Below, piece after piece: positions 53,401 to 59,988 of a DNA stretch of 59,988 bases (positions are counted from its first letter, which is position 1; every line of letters begins with the position of its first letter). The notes under the pieces were generated by a model. The model searched no databases, was not told the origin of the DNA, and saw only the letters and a list, made by a program, of their open reading frames with translations. A program made the translations under genes and the position numbers. The stretch covers positions 1 through 59,988 of the forward strand of contig NZ_JANCPR020000058.1 of assembly GCF_028657195.3 (NCBI RefSeq), given 5' to 3'. Source of the DNA: Streptomyces iconiensis (GTDB lineage: Bacteria; Actinomycetota; Actinomycetes; Streptomycetales; Streptomycetaceae).

Positions 53401-56400
53401 CGCCTTCCTCGAATTCGCCCTGAAGGCCGGCGAACACGCCGGCACGCCCCGCGTCGAGGAGCTGACCCTGGAGGCGCCGCTGATCTTGTCAGCCGACGCC
53501 GGACCGCTCGACCTCCAGCTGTCCGTCGGCCCTCCCGCACCGGACGGCACCCGCGCCTGCGCGGTGCACTCACGTCCGGTACGAGAGCACGGCGAGTGGC
53601 TGCGCCATGCGTCGGGGCTGCTCAGTCCGGCCTCGGAGGCGGCGCACACCACGACGGAGCCGGCTGCATGGCCGCCGAGCGGCGCCGAGCCGATCACACC
53701 GGACGCGCTCTACTCCCGGCTGAGCGACCTCGGTTACTCCTACGGGCCCGGCTTCCGGTGCGCACTCTCGGCCTGGCGGCGCGGTGAAGAACTGTTCGCG
53801 GGGCTCACCCTGCCCGAAGAACTCCGGAGCCCGGACGGCGAAGCCGGCGCCGACGAGTTCCTTCTGCACCCCGCACTCCTCGACGCGGCTCTGCATCCGC
53901 TGGTCATGCGCGAGGCCACAGAGACCGACCGGCCGCTGCCTTTCGTCTGGTCGGGCGTCGAGCTGTGGGCCACCGGTGCGCGCACCCTCCGGGTGCGGTG
54001 GGCCCCGGCGACCAGCGGCGGTACGGCGCTGAGCGCTTCGGACGAGGCGGGGCGGCCGGTGCTGACCGCCGAATCCCTCGTCCTGCGTCCGCTCGCCGCC
54101 GAGTCGTTGGGCACGCACGGCCCAACCGGGCAGCTGCACCGTGTCTCGTGGCGGACACCGGCACCGACCACGGGAAGCGGCGGGCCGGCCACGCCCCCGG
54201 CCGGCCCGCTGCCGCAGGACACGGCCCTCGCGCCCGACGACTGCGCCGTGCGCGCGCTCCTGGAAGGCACGGGCGAGGGCCGTTCCGTGGCCTCCCTGGT
54301 CGCCGTGCCGGTACCTGCCGGCCGCCAGGCGACGGCTTTCGTCCTGCGTCTGATGCGTGAGTGGCTGGACGACGAGCGGTCGGCCGACGCCCGATTGGTG
54401 TTCCTCACGCGCGGTGCCGTGGCCGCCGTCGAGGAAGACGCGGTCACCGACCCGTGGTCGAGCGCGGTGTGGGGGCTGGTGCGCTCGGCGCGCGCTGAGC
54501 ATCCGACGCGGTTCGCGGTGGCCGATCTCGACGAGTTCGCGGCGGCCGGTCCCGACGCGGCGGCGGCCGGTCCCGACGGGACAGAACCGACACCTTCCGC
54601 CGGCAGCGGAACAGACCAGGCACCGTGCCCTGACAGCGGCGCCCTGGCGGCTCTGCCCCTGCTCGCCGCCTACGTCGCAGCCGAACCGGAGCTGGCCGTC
54701 CGCGCGGGCAACCTGCTCGTTCCCCGGCTCGTACTCGCCACATCCGCGACCGGACCGGCGGCGCCCATGCCACCGGACTCCGCGGGCTCCTCCCGATACA
54801 CCGACCGCACCGTCCTCGTCACCGGCGGCACCGGCGGGCTCGGCCGCCGCGTTGTCCGGCATCTCGTCGAACGTCACGGTGCCAGGCATCTGCTGCTGCT
54901 CAGCCGGAGCGGCGAACAAGCCCCGGGAGCCGCCGCACTGGCCCGCGACATGTCCGAGCTGGGAGCGGAGATCCGCTTCGTCTCCTGTGACACCGCAGAC
55001 CGCGACGCCCTGGCCCGCGTCCTGGGCTCTGTCCCGGACCGGCAACCGTTGGGCGCGGTGTTCCACCTGGCGGGCGTCCTGGACGATGGCACGGTGGCCG
55101 CGCTCTCCACAGAGCGGCTGGACACGGTGCTGCGCCCGAAAGCCGACACCGCCTGCCATCTGCACGAACTCACTCGGGAGCGGACACCAGCGCTGGACGA
55201 CTTCGTCCTCTTCTCCTCCGTCACCGGCATCACCGGTACGGCGGGGCAGGGGAACTATGCCGCGGCCAACGCCTACCTGGACGGCCTGGCCCAGGAACGG
55301 CACGCCCTCGGTCTGCCGGCCACGTCCCTCGCCTGGGGACTGTGGACGGAGGCGGACGGCATGGCCGGCGGCCTCAGCGCGACGGAGCAGGCACGCTGGT
55401 CGCGTTCCGGAATCGCGCCGCTGGCGGTCCAGCCCTCGCTGGACCTGCTCGATGCGGCGCTGGCCGCGCCGGACGAGCCCGCCCTGGTGCCCGTACGCGT
55501 CAATCCGGGGGCGCTCGGCGTCCGGGCCGAGACGGAATCGCTGCCGCCCGTGTTACGCGACCTGGTCCGCGTGCGCCGACCGCGTGCCGGAAGCACCGAT
55601 GAGCGGGGCGGCACGGACGGCTCCTGGGCTCAGCTGACCGCCGCACTCTCCGCCGCTGAGCAGAACCGCGCGGCGGAGGAGCTGGTACGGACGACGGTAG
55701 CCGCGGTGCTCGGGCATGCCGCTCCGTCAGCCATCGACACCGGCCGTGCGTTCAAGGAGCTGGGCTTCGACTCCCTCACCGGCGTCGAACTGCGCAACCG
55801 GCTCAGCACGGCCACCGGTCTCAGGCTGCCCGCCACCACCGTCTTCGACCACCCCACCGCGGCATCGCTCAGCGCCTACCTGCTCAGCCTGCTACCCGGA
55901 GCTGCGCACGCGGACGGGCACGCGATCCCGACCGGGACGGCCGGGGCAGCGGACTCCGCCGATCCTGTGGTCATCGTCGGCATGGCCTGCCGCTACCCGG
56001 GCAGTGTCGCGTCGCCCAAGGACCTGTGGGATCTGGTCGCCTCCGGATCGGACGCGATCGGCCCGTTCCCCGCCAACCGCGGGTGGGACCTGGACGGACT
56101 CTACGACCCCGACCCCGAGCGCACCGGGAAGAGCTATGCCCGCGAGGGCGGCTTCCTCTACGAAGCCGGCGATTTCGACGCCGAGTTCTTCGGGATCAGT
56201 CCGCGCGAGGCGATGGCGACCGATCCACAGCAGCGGCTGCTGCTGGAGACGGCCTGGGAGACCTTCGAACAAGCGGGCATCGACCCCGGTACGGTCCGGG
56301 GCAGCCGCACCGGGGTGTTCGCCGGGGTCATGTACAGCGACTACGGATCGGGACTCCTCCAGGCACCGGAAGAGCTTGAGGGGTATCTGCTCACCGGCAA

Positions 56401-59400
56401 CACATCGAGCGTCATCTCGGGCCGCCTCTCCTACACCTTCGACCTTGAGGGCCCGGCGGTGACGGTGGACACGGCCTGTTCCTCGTCGCTGGTCGCACTG
56501 CACCTGGCCGCCCAGGCACTGCGCAGCGGCGAGTGCGACCTGGCGCTGGCGGGCGGAGTGACCGTCATGGCCAGGCCCGACACCTTCGTGGAGTTCAGCC
56601 GTCAGCGAGGGCTCTCCCCCGACGGGCGGTGCAAGGCGTTCGCGGCGGCTGCCGACGGCACCGGCTGGAGCGAGGGAGCCGGCCTCCTCCTGGTGGAACG
56701 CCTCTCGGACGCACGCCGCAACGGCCACCAGATCCTCGCCGTCGTCCGCGGCACCGCCGTCAACCAGGACGGCGCCAGCAACGGCCTCACCGCACCCAAC
56801 GGCCCCTCACAGCAACGCGTCATCCGCCAAGCCCTCCACAACGCCGGACTCGACCCCGCCGACATCGACACCGTCGAAGCACACGGCACCGGCACCAAAC
56901 TCGGCGACCCCATCGAAGCCCAAGCACTCCTGGCCACCTACGGACAAGACCGCCCCGCGGAAGAACCCCTCTACCTCGGCTCCCTCAAATCCAACATCGG
57001 ACACACCCAGGCCGCAGCCGGCGTCGCCGGCATCATCAAAATGATCATGGCCATGCGCCACGAACTGCTGCCGCGCACTCTGCACATCGACGAGCCCACA
57101 CCCCACGTCGACTGGGAAAGCGGCGCGGTACAGCTGCTGGACGAGGCCCGCGAGTGGCCACGAAACGGACACCCACGCCGCGCAGCCGTCTCCTCCTTCG
57201 GTATCAGCGGCACCAACGCGCACGTCGTCCTGGAAGAGGCCCCGAACCAACCGGAACCCATCTCCGGAGAAGCCCTCGACCGACCCGAACCCACTGCGGA
57301 TGAAGCCTCCGACCGGTCCGAATCCGCGCCCGCTGTCACCCCCCTCACGCCGTGGCCACTGTCCGGTCACACCGAGCAGGCGCTGCGTGACCAGGCCCGG
57401 CGGCTCTCTTCCTTCCTCTGCGAGAGTCCGGATGCCCCACCGGCCGCCATCGGCCACGCGCTGGCCACCGGACGGGCCGCGCTCGGTCACCGGGCGGTGG
57501 TGCTCCCCGCCGATCCGGACGAGGCGCTGCGCGCGCTCACGGCCCTCGCCGAAGGCCGCGAGGACCCGGCTGTGGTGCGCGGCAGCGCCGAGAACACGGG
57601 CGGAACGGCGTTCCTGTTCACGGGGCAGGGCAGCCAACGCCCCGGAATGGGCGCCCAACTCCACGCCGCCCACCCCGTGTTCGCCACCGCCTTCGACAAC
57701 GCATGCGCCGCACTCGACCCCCACCTCGACCGACCCCTGCGCGACATCGTCCTCGCCGCACCCGACACCGAAGAAGCCACACTCCTCAACGAGACCCAAT
57801 ACACCCAACCCGCCCTCTTCGCCCACGAAACCGCCCTCTACCAACTCCTCCAGCATCACGGTGTGACCCCGGACTTCGTGGCGGGACACTCCCTCGGCGA
57901 GGTGACTGCGGCGCATGTGGCAGGAGTACTCTCTCTTGAGGACGCGGCTCTCCTGGTGGCGGTCCGGGGCAGGCTCATGCAGGCCGCCAGGTGCGGCGGC
58001 GCCATGATCGCCGTGGAGGCGAGCGAGGACGAGATGGTGCCCCGGCTGACCGGGGGTGTCTCCCTCGCCGCCCTCAACTCCACCACGTCACTGGTGATCT
58101 CGGGTGACCCGGAGGCGGCGCACGGTATCGCCCGTTCCTTTGCCGAGCAGGGCCGCAGGACCCGGCCGCTCAATGTCAGTCACGCCTTCCACTCCCCCCA
58201 CATGGACTCCGTGCTGGACGAGTTCCAGGCCGCCGTCGCGACCCTGGAGTTCCACCCGCCGCACACCCCCGTCATCAGCAACGTCACCGGCGCGCTCGCC
58301 ACCGCCGAGGAGCTCATGGACCCGGGCTACTGGGCCCGGCACATCCGTCTCCCCGTCCGCTTCCACGACACCGTGCGCGCGCTCCAAGAGGAACACGGCG
58401 TCAGCACGCTCCTCGAAGTCGGCCCCGACGCCGCACTCGCCGCACTCGTCCCGGACGTCATCCCCAGCCTTCGGCGCGGTCACGACGAAAGGCACGGCTT
58501 CCTCACCGCACTCGCCCGGCTCCAGGTCCTGGGCGTACCGGTGGACTGGCGGCTCTTCTACCCCGGTGCGTACGACCGGGTGGAGCTTCCCTCCTACGCC
58601 TTCCAGCACAGCGGTTACTGGCTCGACCCGTATGCCCCCACGCCTCCGGGCACCGGGCCGGTGCTCGGCGTCCCCACGGAACTCGCCGAGGACGGCGGGC
58701 TGCTCTTCGCCGGCACCGTCGGGACGGACACCGTGCCCTGGCTCGCCGACCACACCGTCGGCGGGGTAACGCTGGCACCCGGCAGTTTCCTGGTCGGGCT
58801 GGCGCTGGACGCCGGTGCCCACGCCGGGTGCCCCGTCGTCGACGAACTCACCCTGGAGGCACCGCTGGTGCTGCCGGCCGAGGGGGCCGTACCGGTCCAG
58901 GTCACGGTCGGCGGACCGGCGGAAGACGGGCGCAGAACGCTCGCCGTCCATGCCCGCGGCGCCCGGGACGAGCGGTGGGTCCGGCACGCCGTCGGTGCGC
59001 TGGCTCCGGCGGGCGCGGCGCCGGCCGCCACCGCGGACTCGGTATGGCCACCGGATGGCGCGACCCCGGCCGATCCCGAGAGCGTCTACGCGCGGCTCGC
59101 CGCGCTCGGGTACGGATACGGCCCGGCGTTCCGCAATCTCAGCGCCGTCTGGCGCGCGGGCGAGACCTTGTTCGCCGAAGTCCGGCTGTCCGGGGACACT
59201 TCGGCTGCCGACGACCGGTTCGCCCTGCACCCCGCTCTGCTGGACGCCGCTTTGCATCTGCTGCCGCTGGAAGGCGAGGAGGCGGTGCGGCTTCCGTTCT
59301 CGTGGACGGGCGTACGTCTCCATGCCTCCGGTGCGACGGAGCTACGGGTGCGCCTGGAACCGCTGAGCGCCCATACGACAGCGATCGTCTTGACCGATAC

Positions 59401-59988
59401 CACTGGTCAACTCGTCGGTTCCGTGGATTCCCTGGCGCTCCGCACACCGCCCGAAGGCGCGCTGGAAGCGGCGTCGGCGACCAGCGGGAAGCCTCTGTAC
59501 CAGGTCCGGTGGGTCGCGCCCAGCACACCCTCCCCGGACACGGACGAGGCATCCTGGTGTGCGTTCGAGGATCTGGCGGGCGATACCGCGGTCCCGCCCT
59601 TCGCCGTCGCCCGGATCGGCCCTTCCGGGTCCGCCCGCGCTGCGGCGCGGCACGCTCTGGCGCTGGCGCAGGAATGGGTCGCCGACGAACGGTACGCCGA
59701 CTCGTGCCTCGCCGTGGTCACGTCGGGTGCTCTCGCTGCGGTGCCAGGGGAGGCGGTGCGCGATCTCCCCGCCGCCTCGGTGTGGGGTTTGGTGCGTTCG
59801 GCGCAGAGTGAGCACCCCGGCCGGTTCGTACTGATCGACACCGACGACACCACCGAATCCCACACCGCCCTCAACACCGCCCTCAACACCAACGAACCCC
59901 AACTCGCCCTACGCAACGGCCACATACTCCTCCCCCGCCTCACCCCCCCACCCACCCCCACACCCGCAACCGGACCCGGAACCGAAAC
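47459..59988 (+). CDS. abyB1: Modular type I polyketide synthase (3' end outside window)
   Basis: An open frame of 4176 codons from ATG 47459 to the right edge, with no stop. Domain order by position: KSQ 47570-48813, AT 49148-50000, ACP 50330-50545 (loading); KS 50612-51890, AT 52199-53060, DH 53265-54110, KR 54150-55360, ACP 55690-55890 (module 1); KS 55962-57240, AT 57605-58470, DH 58650-59430 and the beginning of a KR region (module 2). All three ATs carry HAFH, the malonyl-type signature. No enoylreductase lies in module 1. This fits the first synthase of an abyssomicin-type pathway, with an acetate-derived starter. Order and neighbours support the abyB1 assignment; the name is by analogy. 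A TTA codon is in frame at 55553-55555. Confidence 0.93.
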   Translation, partial: MPNDHTTADGKSTRPATLGDPGNRPGDPPSPALGAAGPIAVIGLACRLPKAPDVAAFGRLLALGEHAVGEPPAGRWAEDAPRFGAFLDEVDRFDAAFFGVSPREAEAMDPQQRLMLELGWEALEEAGIVPARLAGSRTSVFASAIWDDYAALHHRRGRSPSRYAVTGLHRSLLANRLSYALGLTGPSMTVDTAQSSSLVAVHLACESLRRGETDLAVVGGVNLILSPDSSERSAGFGALSPDGRCFTFDERANGYVRGEGGAAVVLKPLEHARADGDRVHCVILGSAVNNDGASQGLTVPDRAAQEAVLRAAHARAGTSPRSVGYVELHGTGTPVGDPVEAAALGAVLGHDRPAGSPLLVGSAKTNVGHLEGAAGLVGLVKTALSIARRKLPPSLNFRSPHPDIPLTELGLRVVTEETPWPVPAGGQEAGGELIAGVSSFGMGGTNCHMVLAGPADEPAPEPSANDLAEVGSTVLWPVSGRGRAALREQAARLLGHLVSVEGAATRPSDTAYSLATTRTHFEDRAVVLGDGRDQALEALDALTQGREHPALIQTTTPPTPTPRTAFLFTGQGSQHPQMGRELYDTYPHFAHALNHTCDALDPHLPHPLRDILFAPPHTEKAALLNQTQYTQPALFALETALHHLLTHWGIHPHYLTGHSIGELTAAHTAGVLNLTDAATLVTTRARLMQTAPTGGTMIAIEATEEETLPLLTPNLTIAAINTPHSLVISGNTDEAHHLAHTLTTQGRKTKQLTVSHAFHSPHMDPILNEFHQTATTLTYHPPHTPIISNLTGTLATTEQLTNPTYWTQHIRHPVRFNDTIQTLHNHHTTTLIELGPDAALTGMARDSLQESGQALLASMRRGRPEPSTLLAAVAGAHTHGTPVDWSNIPEVGRGRAVALPTYAFQRERHWLDTRSETSAPAAGPDSDSDTAPRTDTAPPAAAHSTEGPQSLAATPTDLLDLVLAQVAIVLGHVTADSVDADHAFKDLGFDSLSGVELRDRLQTATGLSLPSALVYNHPTPTAVVRLLRERLSGEGRTDAGPIPGRPVPAADDPIAIVGMACRYPGGVASPEDLWSLVRSGTDAIGPFPTDRGWDLAALYDPDPAVPGTTYVREGGFLAAAGDFDPAAFGISPREATAMDPQQRLLLETSWEALEHAGIAPDSLRGSLSGVFVGCTAQDYGPRLDEAADGFDGYLLTGGTTSVASGRLAYTFGFEGPAVTVDTACSSSLVALHLAAQALRQGDCDMALVGGATVMATPGMFLEFSRQRGLAPDARCKPFAAAADGTAWSEGVAMLLVERLSHARRNGHRVLATVRGSAINQDGASNGLTAPSGPSQERVIRQALANAGLTAPEVDAMEAHGTGTRLGDPIEAEALLATYGSDRPAGQPLRVGSLKSNIGHAQAAAGVGGVIKMVMAMRDGLLPRTLHVDEPTPHVDWSTGAVSLLTEEAEWPDNGQPRRAAVSSFGISGTNAHVILEEADEPSAERREPAAAPRLWPLSGHSEDALREQARRLGAYVRRHPGTESAAVGGALAAGRAVLDHRAVVLGDERDQALEALDALTQGREHPALIQTTTPPTPTPRTAFLFTGQGSQHPQMGRELYDTYPHFAHALNHTCDALDPHLPHPLRDILFAPPHTEKAALLNQTQYTQPALFALETALHHLLTHWGIHPHYLTGHSIGELTAAHTAGVLNLTDAATLVTTRARLMQTAPTGGTMIAIEATEEETLPLLTPNLTLADINTPHSLVISGNTDEAHHLAHTLTTQGRKTKQLTVSHAFHSPHMDPILNEFHQTATTLTYHPPHTPIISNLTGTLATTEQLTNPTYWTQHIRHPVRFNDTIQTLHNHHTTTLIELGPDAALTALVAGAVPVLRKGRPAVKTLATALATACAQGAELDHETMLGQPGTPVDLPTYGFQRQRYWMLPPSRSSGPGALGLEAAGHPVLVASVELAEDGGMLLTGVISPDTQPWTADHEILGTVLLPGTAFLEFALKAGEHAGTPRVEELTLEAPLILSADAGPLDLQLSVGPPAPDGTRACAVHSRPVREHGEWLRHASGLLSPASEAAHTTTEPAAWPPSGAEPITPDALYSRLSDLGYSYGPGFRCALSAWRRGEELFAGLTLPEELRSPDGEAGADEFLLHPALLDAALHPLVMREATETDRPLPFVWSGVELWATGARTLRVRWAPATSGGTALSASDEAGRPVLTAESLVLRPLAAESLGTHGPTGQLHRVSWRTPAPTTGSGGPATPPAGPLPQDTALAPDDCAVRALLEGTGEGRSVASLVAVPVPAGRQATAFVLRLMREWLDDERSADARLVFLTRGAVAAVEEDAVTDPWSSAVWGLVRSARAEHPTRFAVADLDEFAAAGPDAAAAGPDGTEPTPSAGSGTDQAPCPDSGALAALPLLAAYVAAEPELAVRAGNLLVPRLVLATSATGPAAPMPPDSAGSSRYTDRTVLVTGGTGGLGRRVVRHLVERHGARHLLLLSRSGEQAPGAAALARDMSELGAEIRFVSCDTADRDALARVLGSVPDRQPLGAVFHLAGVLDDGTVAALSTERLDTVLRPKADTACHLHELTRERTPALDDFVLFSSVTGITGTAGQGNYAAANAYLDGLAQERHALGLPATSLAWGLWTEADGMAGGLSATEQARWSRSGIAPLAVQPSLDLLDAALAAPDEPALVPVRVNPGALGVRAETESLPPVLRDLVRVRRPRAGSTDERGGTDGSWAQLTAALSAAEQNRAAEELVRTTVAAVLGHAAPSAIDTGRAFKELGFDSLTGVELRNRLSTATGLRLPATTVFDHPTAASLSAYLLSLLPGAAHADGHAIPTGTAGAADSADPVVIVGMACRYPGSVASPKDLWDLVASGSDAIGPFPANRGWDLDGLYDPDPERTGKSYAREGGFLYEAGDFDAEFFGISPREAMATDPQQRLLLETAWETFEQAGIDPGTVRGSRTGVFAGVMYSDYGSGLLQAPEELEGYLLTGNTSSVISGRLSYTFDLEGPAVTVDTACSSSLVALHLAAQALRSGECDLALAGGVTVMARPDTFVEFSRQRGLSPDGRCKAFAAAADGTGWSEGAGLLLVERLSDARRNGHQILAVVRGTAVNQDGASNGLTAPNGPSQQRVIRQALHNAGLDPADIDTVEAHGTGTKLGDPIEAQALLATYGQDRPAEEPLYLGSLKSNIGHTQAAAGVAGIIKMIMAMRHELLPRTLHIDEPTPHVDWESGAVQLLDEAREWPRNGHPRRAAVSSFGISGTNAHVVLEEAPNQPEPISGEALDRPEPTADEASDRSESAPAVTPLTPWPLSGHTEQALRDQARRLSSFLCESPDAPPAAIGHALATGRAALGHRAVVLPADPDEALRALTALAEGREDPAVVRGSAENTGGTAFLFTGQGSQRPGMGAQLHAAHPVFATAFDNACAALDPHLDRPLRDIVLAAPDTEEATLLNETQYTQPALFAHETALYQLLQHHGVTPDFVAGHSLGEVTAAHVAGVLSLEDAALLVAVRGRLMQAARCGGAMIAVEASEDEMVPRLTGGVSLAALNSTTSLVISGDPEAAHGIARSFAEQGRRTRPLNVSHAFHSPHMDSVLDEFQAAVATLEFHPPHTPVISNVTGALATAEELMDPGYWARHIRLPVRFHDTVRALQEEHGVSTLLEVGPDAALAALVPDVIPSLRRGHDERHGFLTALARLQVLGVPVDWRLFYPGAYDRVELPSYAFQHSGYWLDPYAPTPPGTGPVLGVPTELAEDGGLLFAGTVGTDTVPWLADHTVGGVTLAPGSFLVGLALDAGAHAGCPVVDELTLEAPLVLPAEGAVPVQVTVGGPAEDGRRTLAVHARGARDERWVRHAVGALAPAGAAPAATADSVWPPDGATPADPESVYARLAALGYGYGPAFRNLSAVWRAGETLFAEVRLSGDTSAADDRFALHPALLDAALHLLPLEGEEAVRLPFSWTGVRLHASGATELRVRLEPLSAHTTAIVLTDTTGQLVGSVDSLALRTPPEGALEAASATSGKPLYQVRWVAPSTPSPDTDEASWCAFEDLAGDTAVPPFAVARIGPSGSARAAARHALALAQEWVADERYADSCLAVVTSGALAAVPGEAVRDLPAASVWGLVRSAQSEHPGRFVLIDTDDTTESHTALNTALNTNEPQLALRNGHILLPRLTPPPTPTPATGPGTE
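47570..50545 (+). other. PKS loading module: KSQ-AT-ACP
   Basis: The ketosynthase active-site Cys is replaced by Gln194 (VDTAQSSSLVAVH, codon 48038-48040), the KSQ signature of a decarboxylating loading module. The AT has GHSIGE with Ser659 and HAFH (49724), predicting malonyl-CoA. The ACP has GFDSL with Ser991. Together they make acetyl-ACP from malonyl-CoA as starter. Confidence 0.93.
49028..49982 (+). repeat. 955-bp AT-encoding repeat, copy 1
   Basis: Covers the end of the KS-AT linker and nearly the whole loading AT. It is nearly identical to 52079-53033 (offset 3051); I see only four substitutions by eye, one near 49051 and three close together around 49600-49620. Confidence 0.95.
50612..55890 (+). 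other. PKS module 1: KS-AT(malonyl)-DH-KR-ACP
   Basis: KS Cys1224 lies in VDTACSSSLVALH. The AT Ser1676 sits in GHSIGE, with HAFH for malonyl-CoA. The DH has HEILGTVLLP (HxxxGxxxxP, His1970) and DAALHP. The KR has TVLVTGGTGGLG, an LDD motif (HLAGVLDDG, B-type) and Tyr2600 in GNYAAANAY. The ACP Ser2772 is in GFDSL. All sites look active, so the expected product is a 2-enoyl (double bond) unit from one acetate extension. Confidence 0.92.
52079..53033 (+). repeat. 955-bp AT-encoding repeat, copy 2
   Basis: Module 1 copy of the same block. Identity stops sharply at both ends: upstream KS sequence and the downstream post-AT sequence are unrelated at base level, so the exchanged unit is the AT cassette itself. 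Confidence 0.95.
55962..59988 (+). other. PKS module 2: KS-AT(malonyl)-DH-KR (continues past the window)
   Basis: KS Cys3007 lies in VDTACSSSLVALH. The AT has GHSLGE (Ser3478) and HAFH. The DH has HTVGGVTLAP (His3765) and LLDAALHLL. From about 59490 the structural half of a KR begins (LYQVRW) and the window ends inside it. A second double-bond-forming extension is expected if the KR and ACP beyond the edge are intact. Confidence 0.88.

Noticed and set aside
1..59988. CRISPR arrays, tRNA and rRNA genes
   Set aside because: Reading by eye found no regular spacer arrays, no tRNA cloverleaf with a TTCGA arm that held up, and no rRNA-like sequence. A tool-based scan was not possible.

Overview
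The window looks like chromosomal DNA of a Streptomyces or close relative. Base composition is very GC-rich, third codon positions are G/C, and GTG starts and purine-rich ribosome binding sites are common. Typical Streptomyces families appear: a SARP regulator, a large ATP-binding LuxR regulator, GPP34, DUF6461 and remnants of FxSxx-COOH-type NB-ARC/TPR genes. A few rare TTA (bldA-type) codons sit in genes of the biosynthetic cluster.

Positions 1-3365 are mobile-element debris. The 3' part of a group II intron (reverse transcriptase/maturase plus RNA domains V and VI) has split a methyltransferase gene inside its SAM-binding motif, and a decayed IS630-type transposase follows. Positions 3509-9352 hold a PH-domain-like membrane protein, a DpgC-type cofactor-independent dioxygenase and a stand-alone adenylation-thiolation-reductase protein; the last two may form a small pathway of their own. 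Positions 9353-16653 are a decayed accessory zone: two DUF6461 proteins, a GPP34 protein, several frameshifted pseudogenes, and an oxidoreductase gene framed by a perfect 28-bp inverted repeat. Positions 16940-20506 hold a GlnH/GlnX-like sensory pair without an adjacent pknG, and a divergent glycine-betaine-type binding lipoprotein.

From about 21.1 kb to the right edge is a biosynthetic gene cluster of the abyssomicin type (spirotetronate polyketide). Its parts are SARP, type II thioesterase and phosphopantetheinyl transferase; a LuxR regulator; a YD-repeat (Rhs-like) protein whose reading frame runs without a stop into an AbyU-type Diels-Alderase; the five tetronate genes (KASIII-like, FkbH-like glyceryl transferase, ACP, E2-like acyltransferase, alpha/beta hydrolase); a TetR/MFS divergent pair; a luciferase-like monooxygenase; a four-gene oligopeptide-type ABC importer; a membrane acyltransferase; a P450 with ferredoxin; a short-chain reductase; and the first 4176 codons of a modular type I PKS.

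The inferred logic is as follows. The PKS loads malonyl units on a KSQ loading module (acetyl starter) and extends the chain. FkbH and the ACP supply glyceryl-ACP, which the KASIII-like enzyme joins to the chain to give the tetronate. The E2-like acyltransferase and the hydrolase acetylate and then eliminate to make the exocyclic methylene. The AbyU-type barrel closes the spirotetronate, and the P450 and monooxygenase tailor it. The most unusual object is the YD-repeat/Diels-Alderase fusion, with a TTA codon and a second ribosome binding site at the junction.
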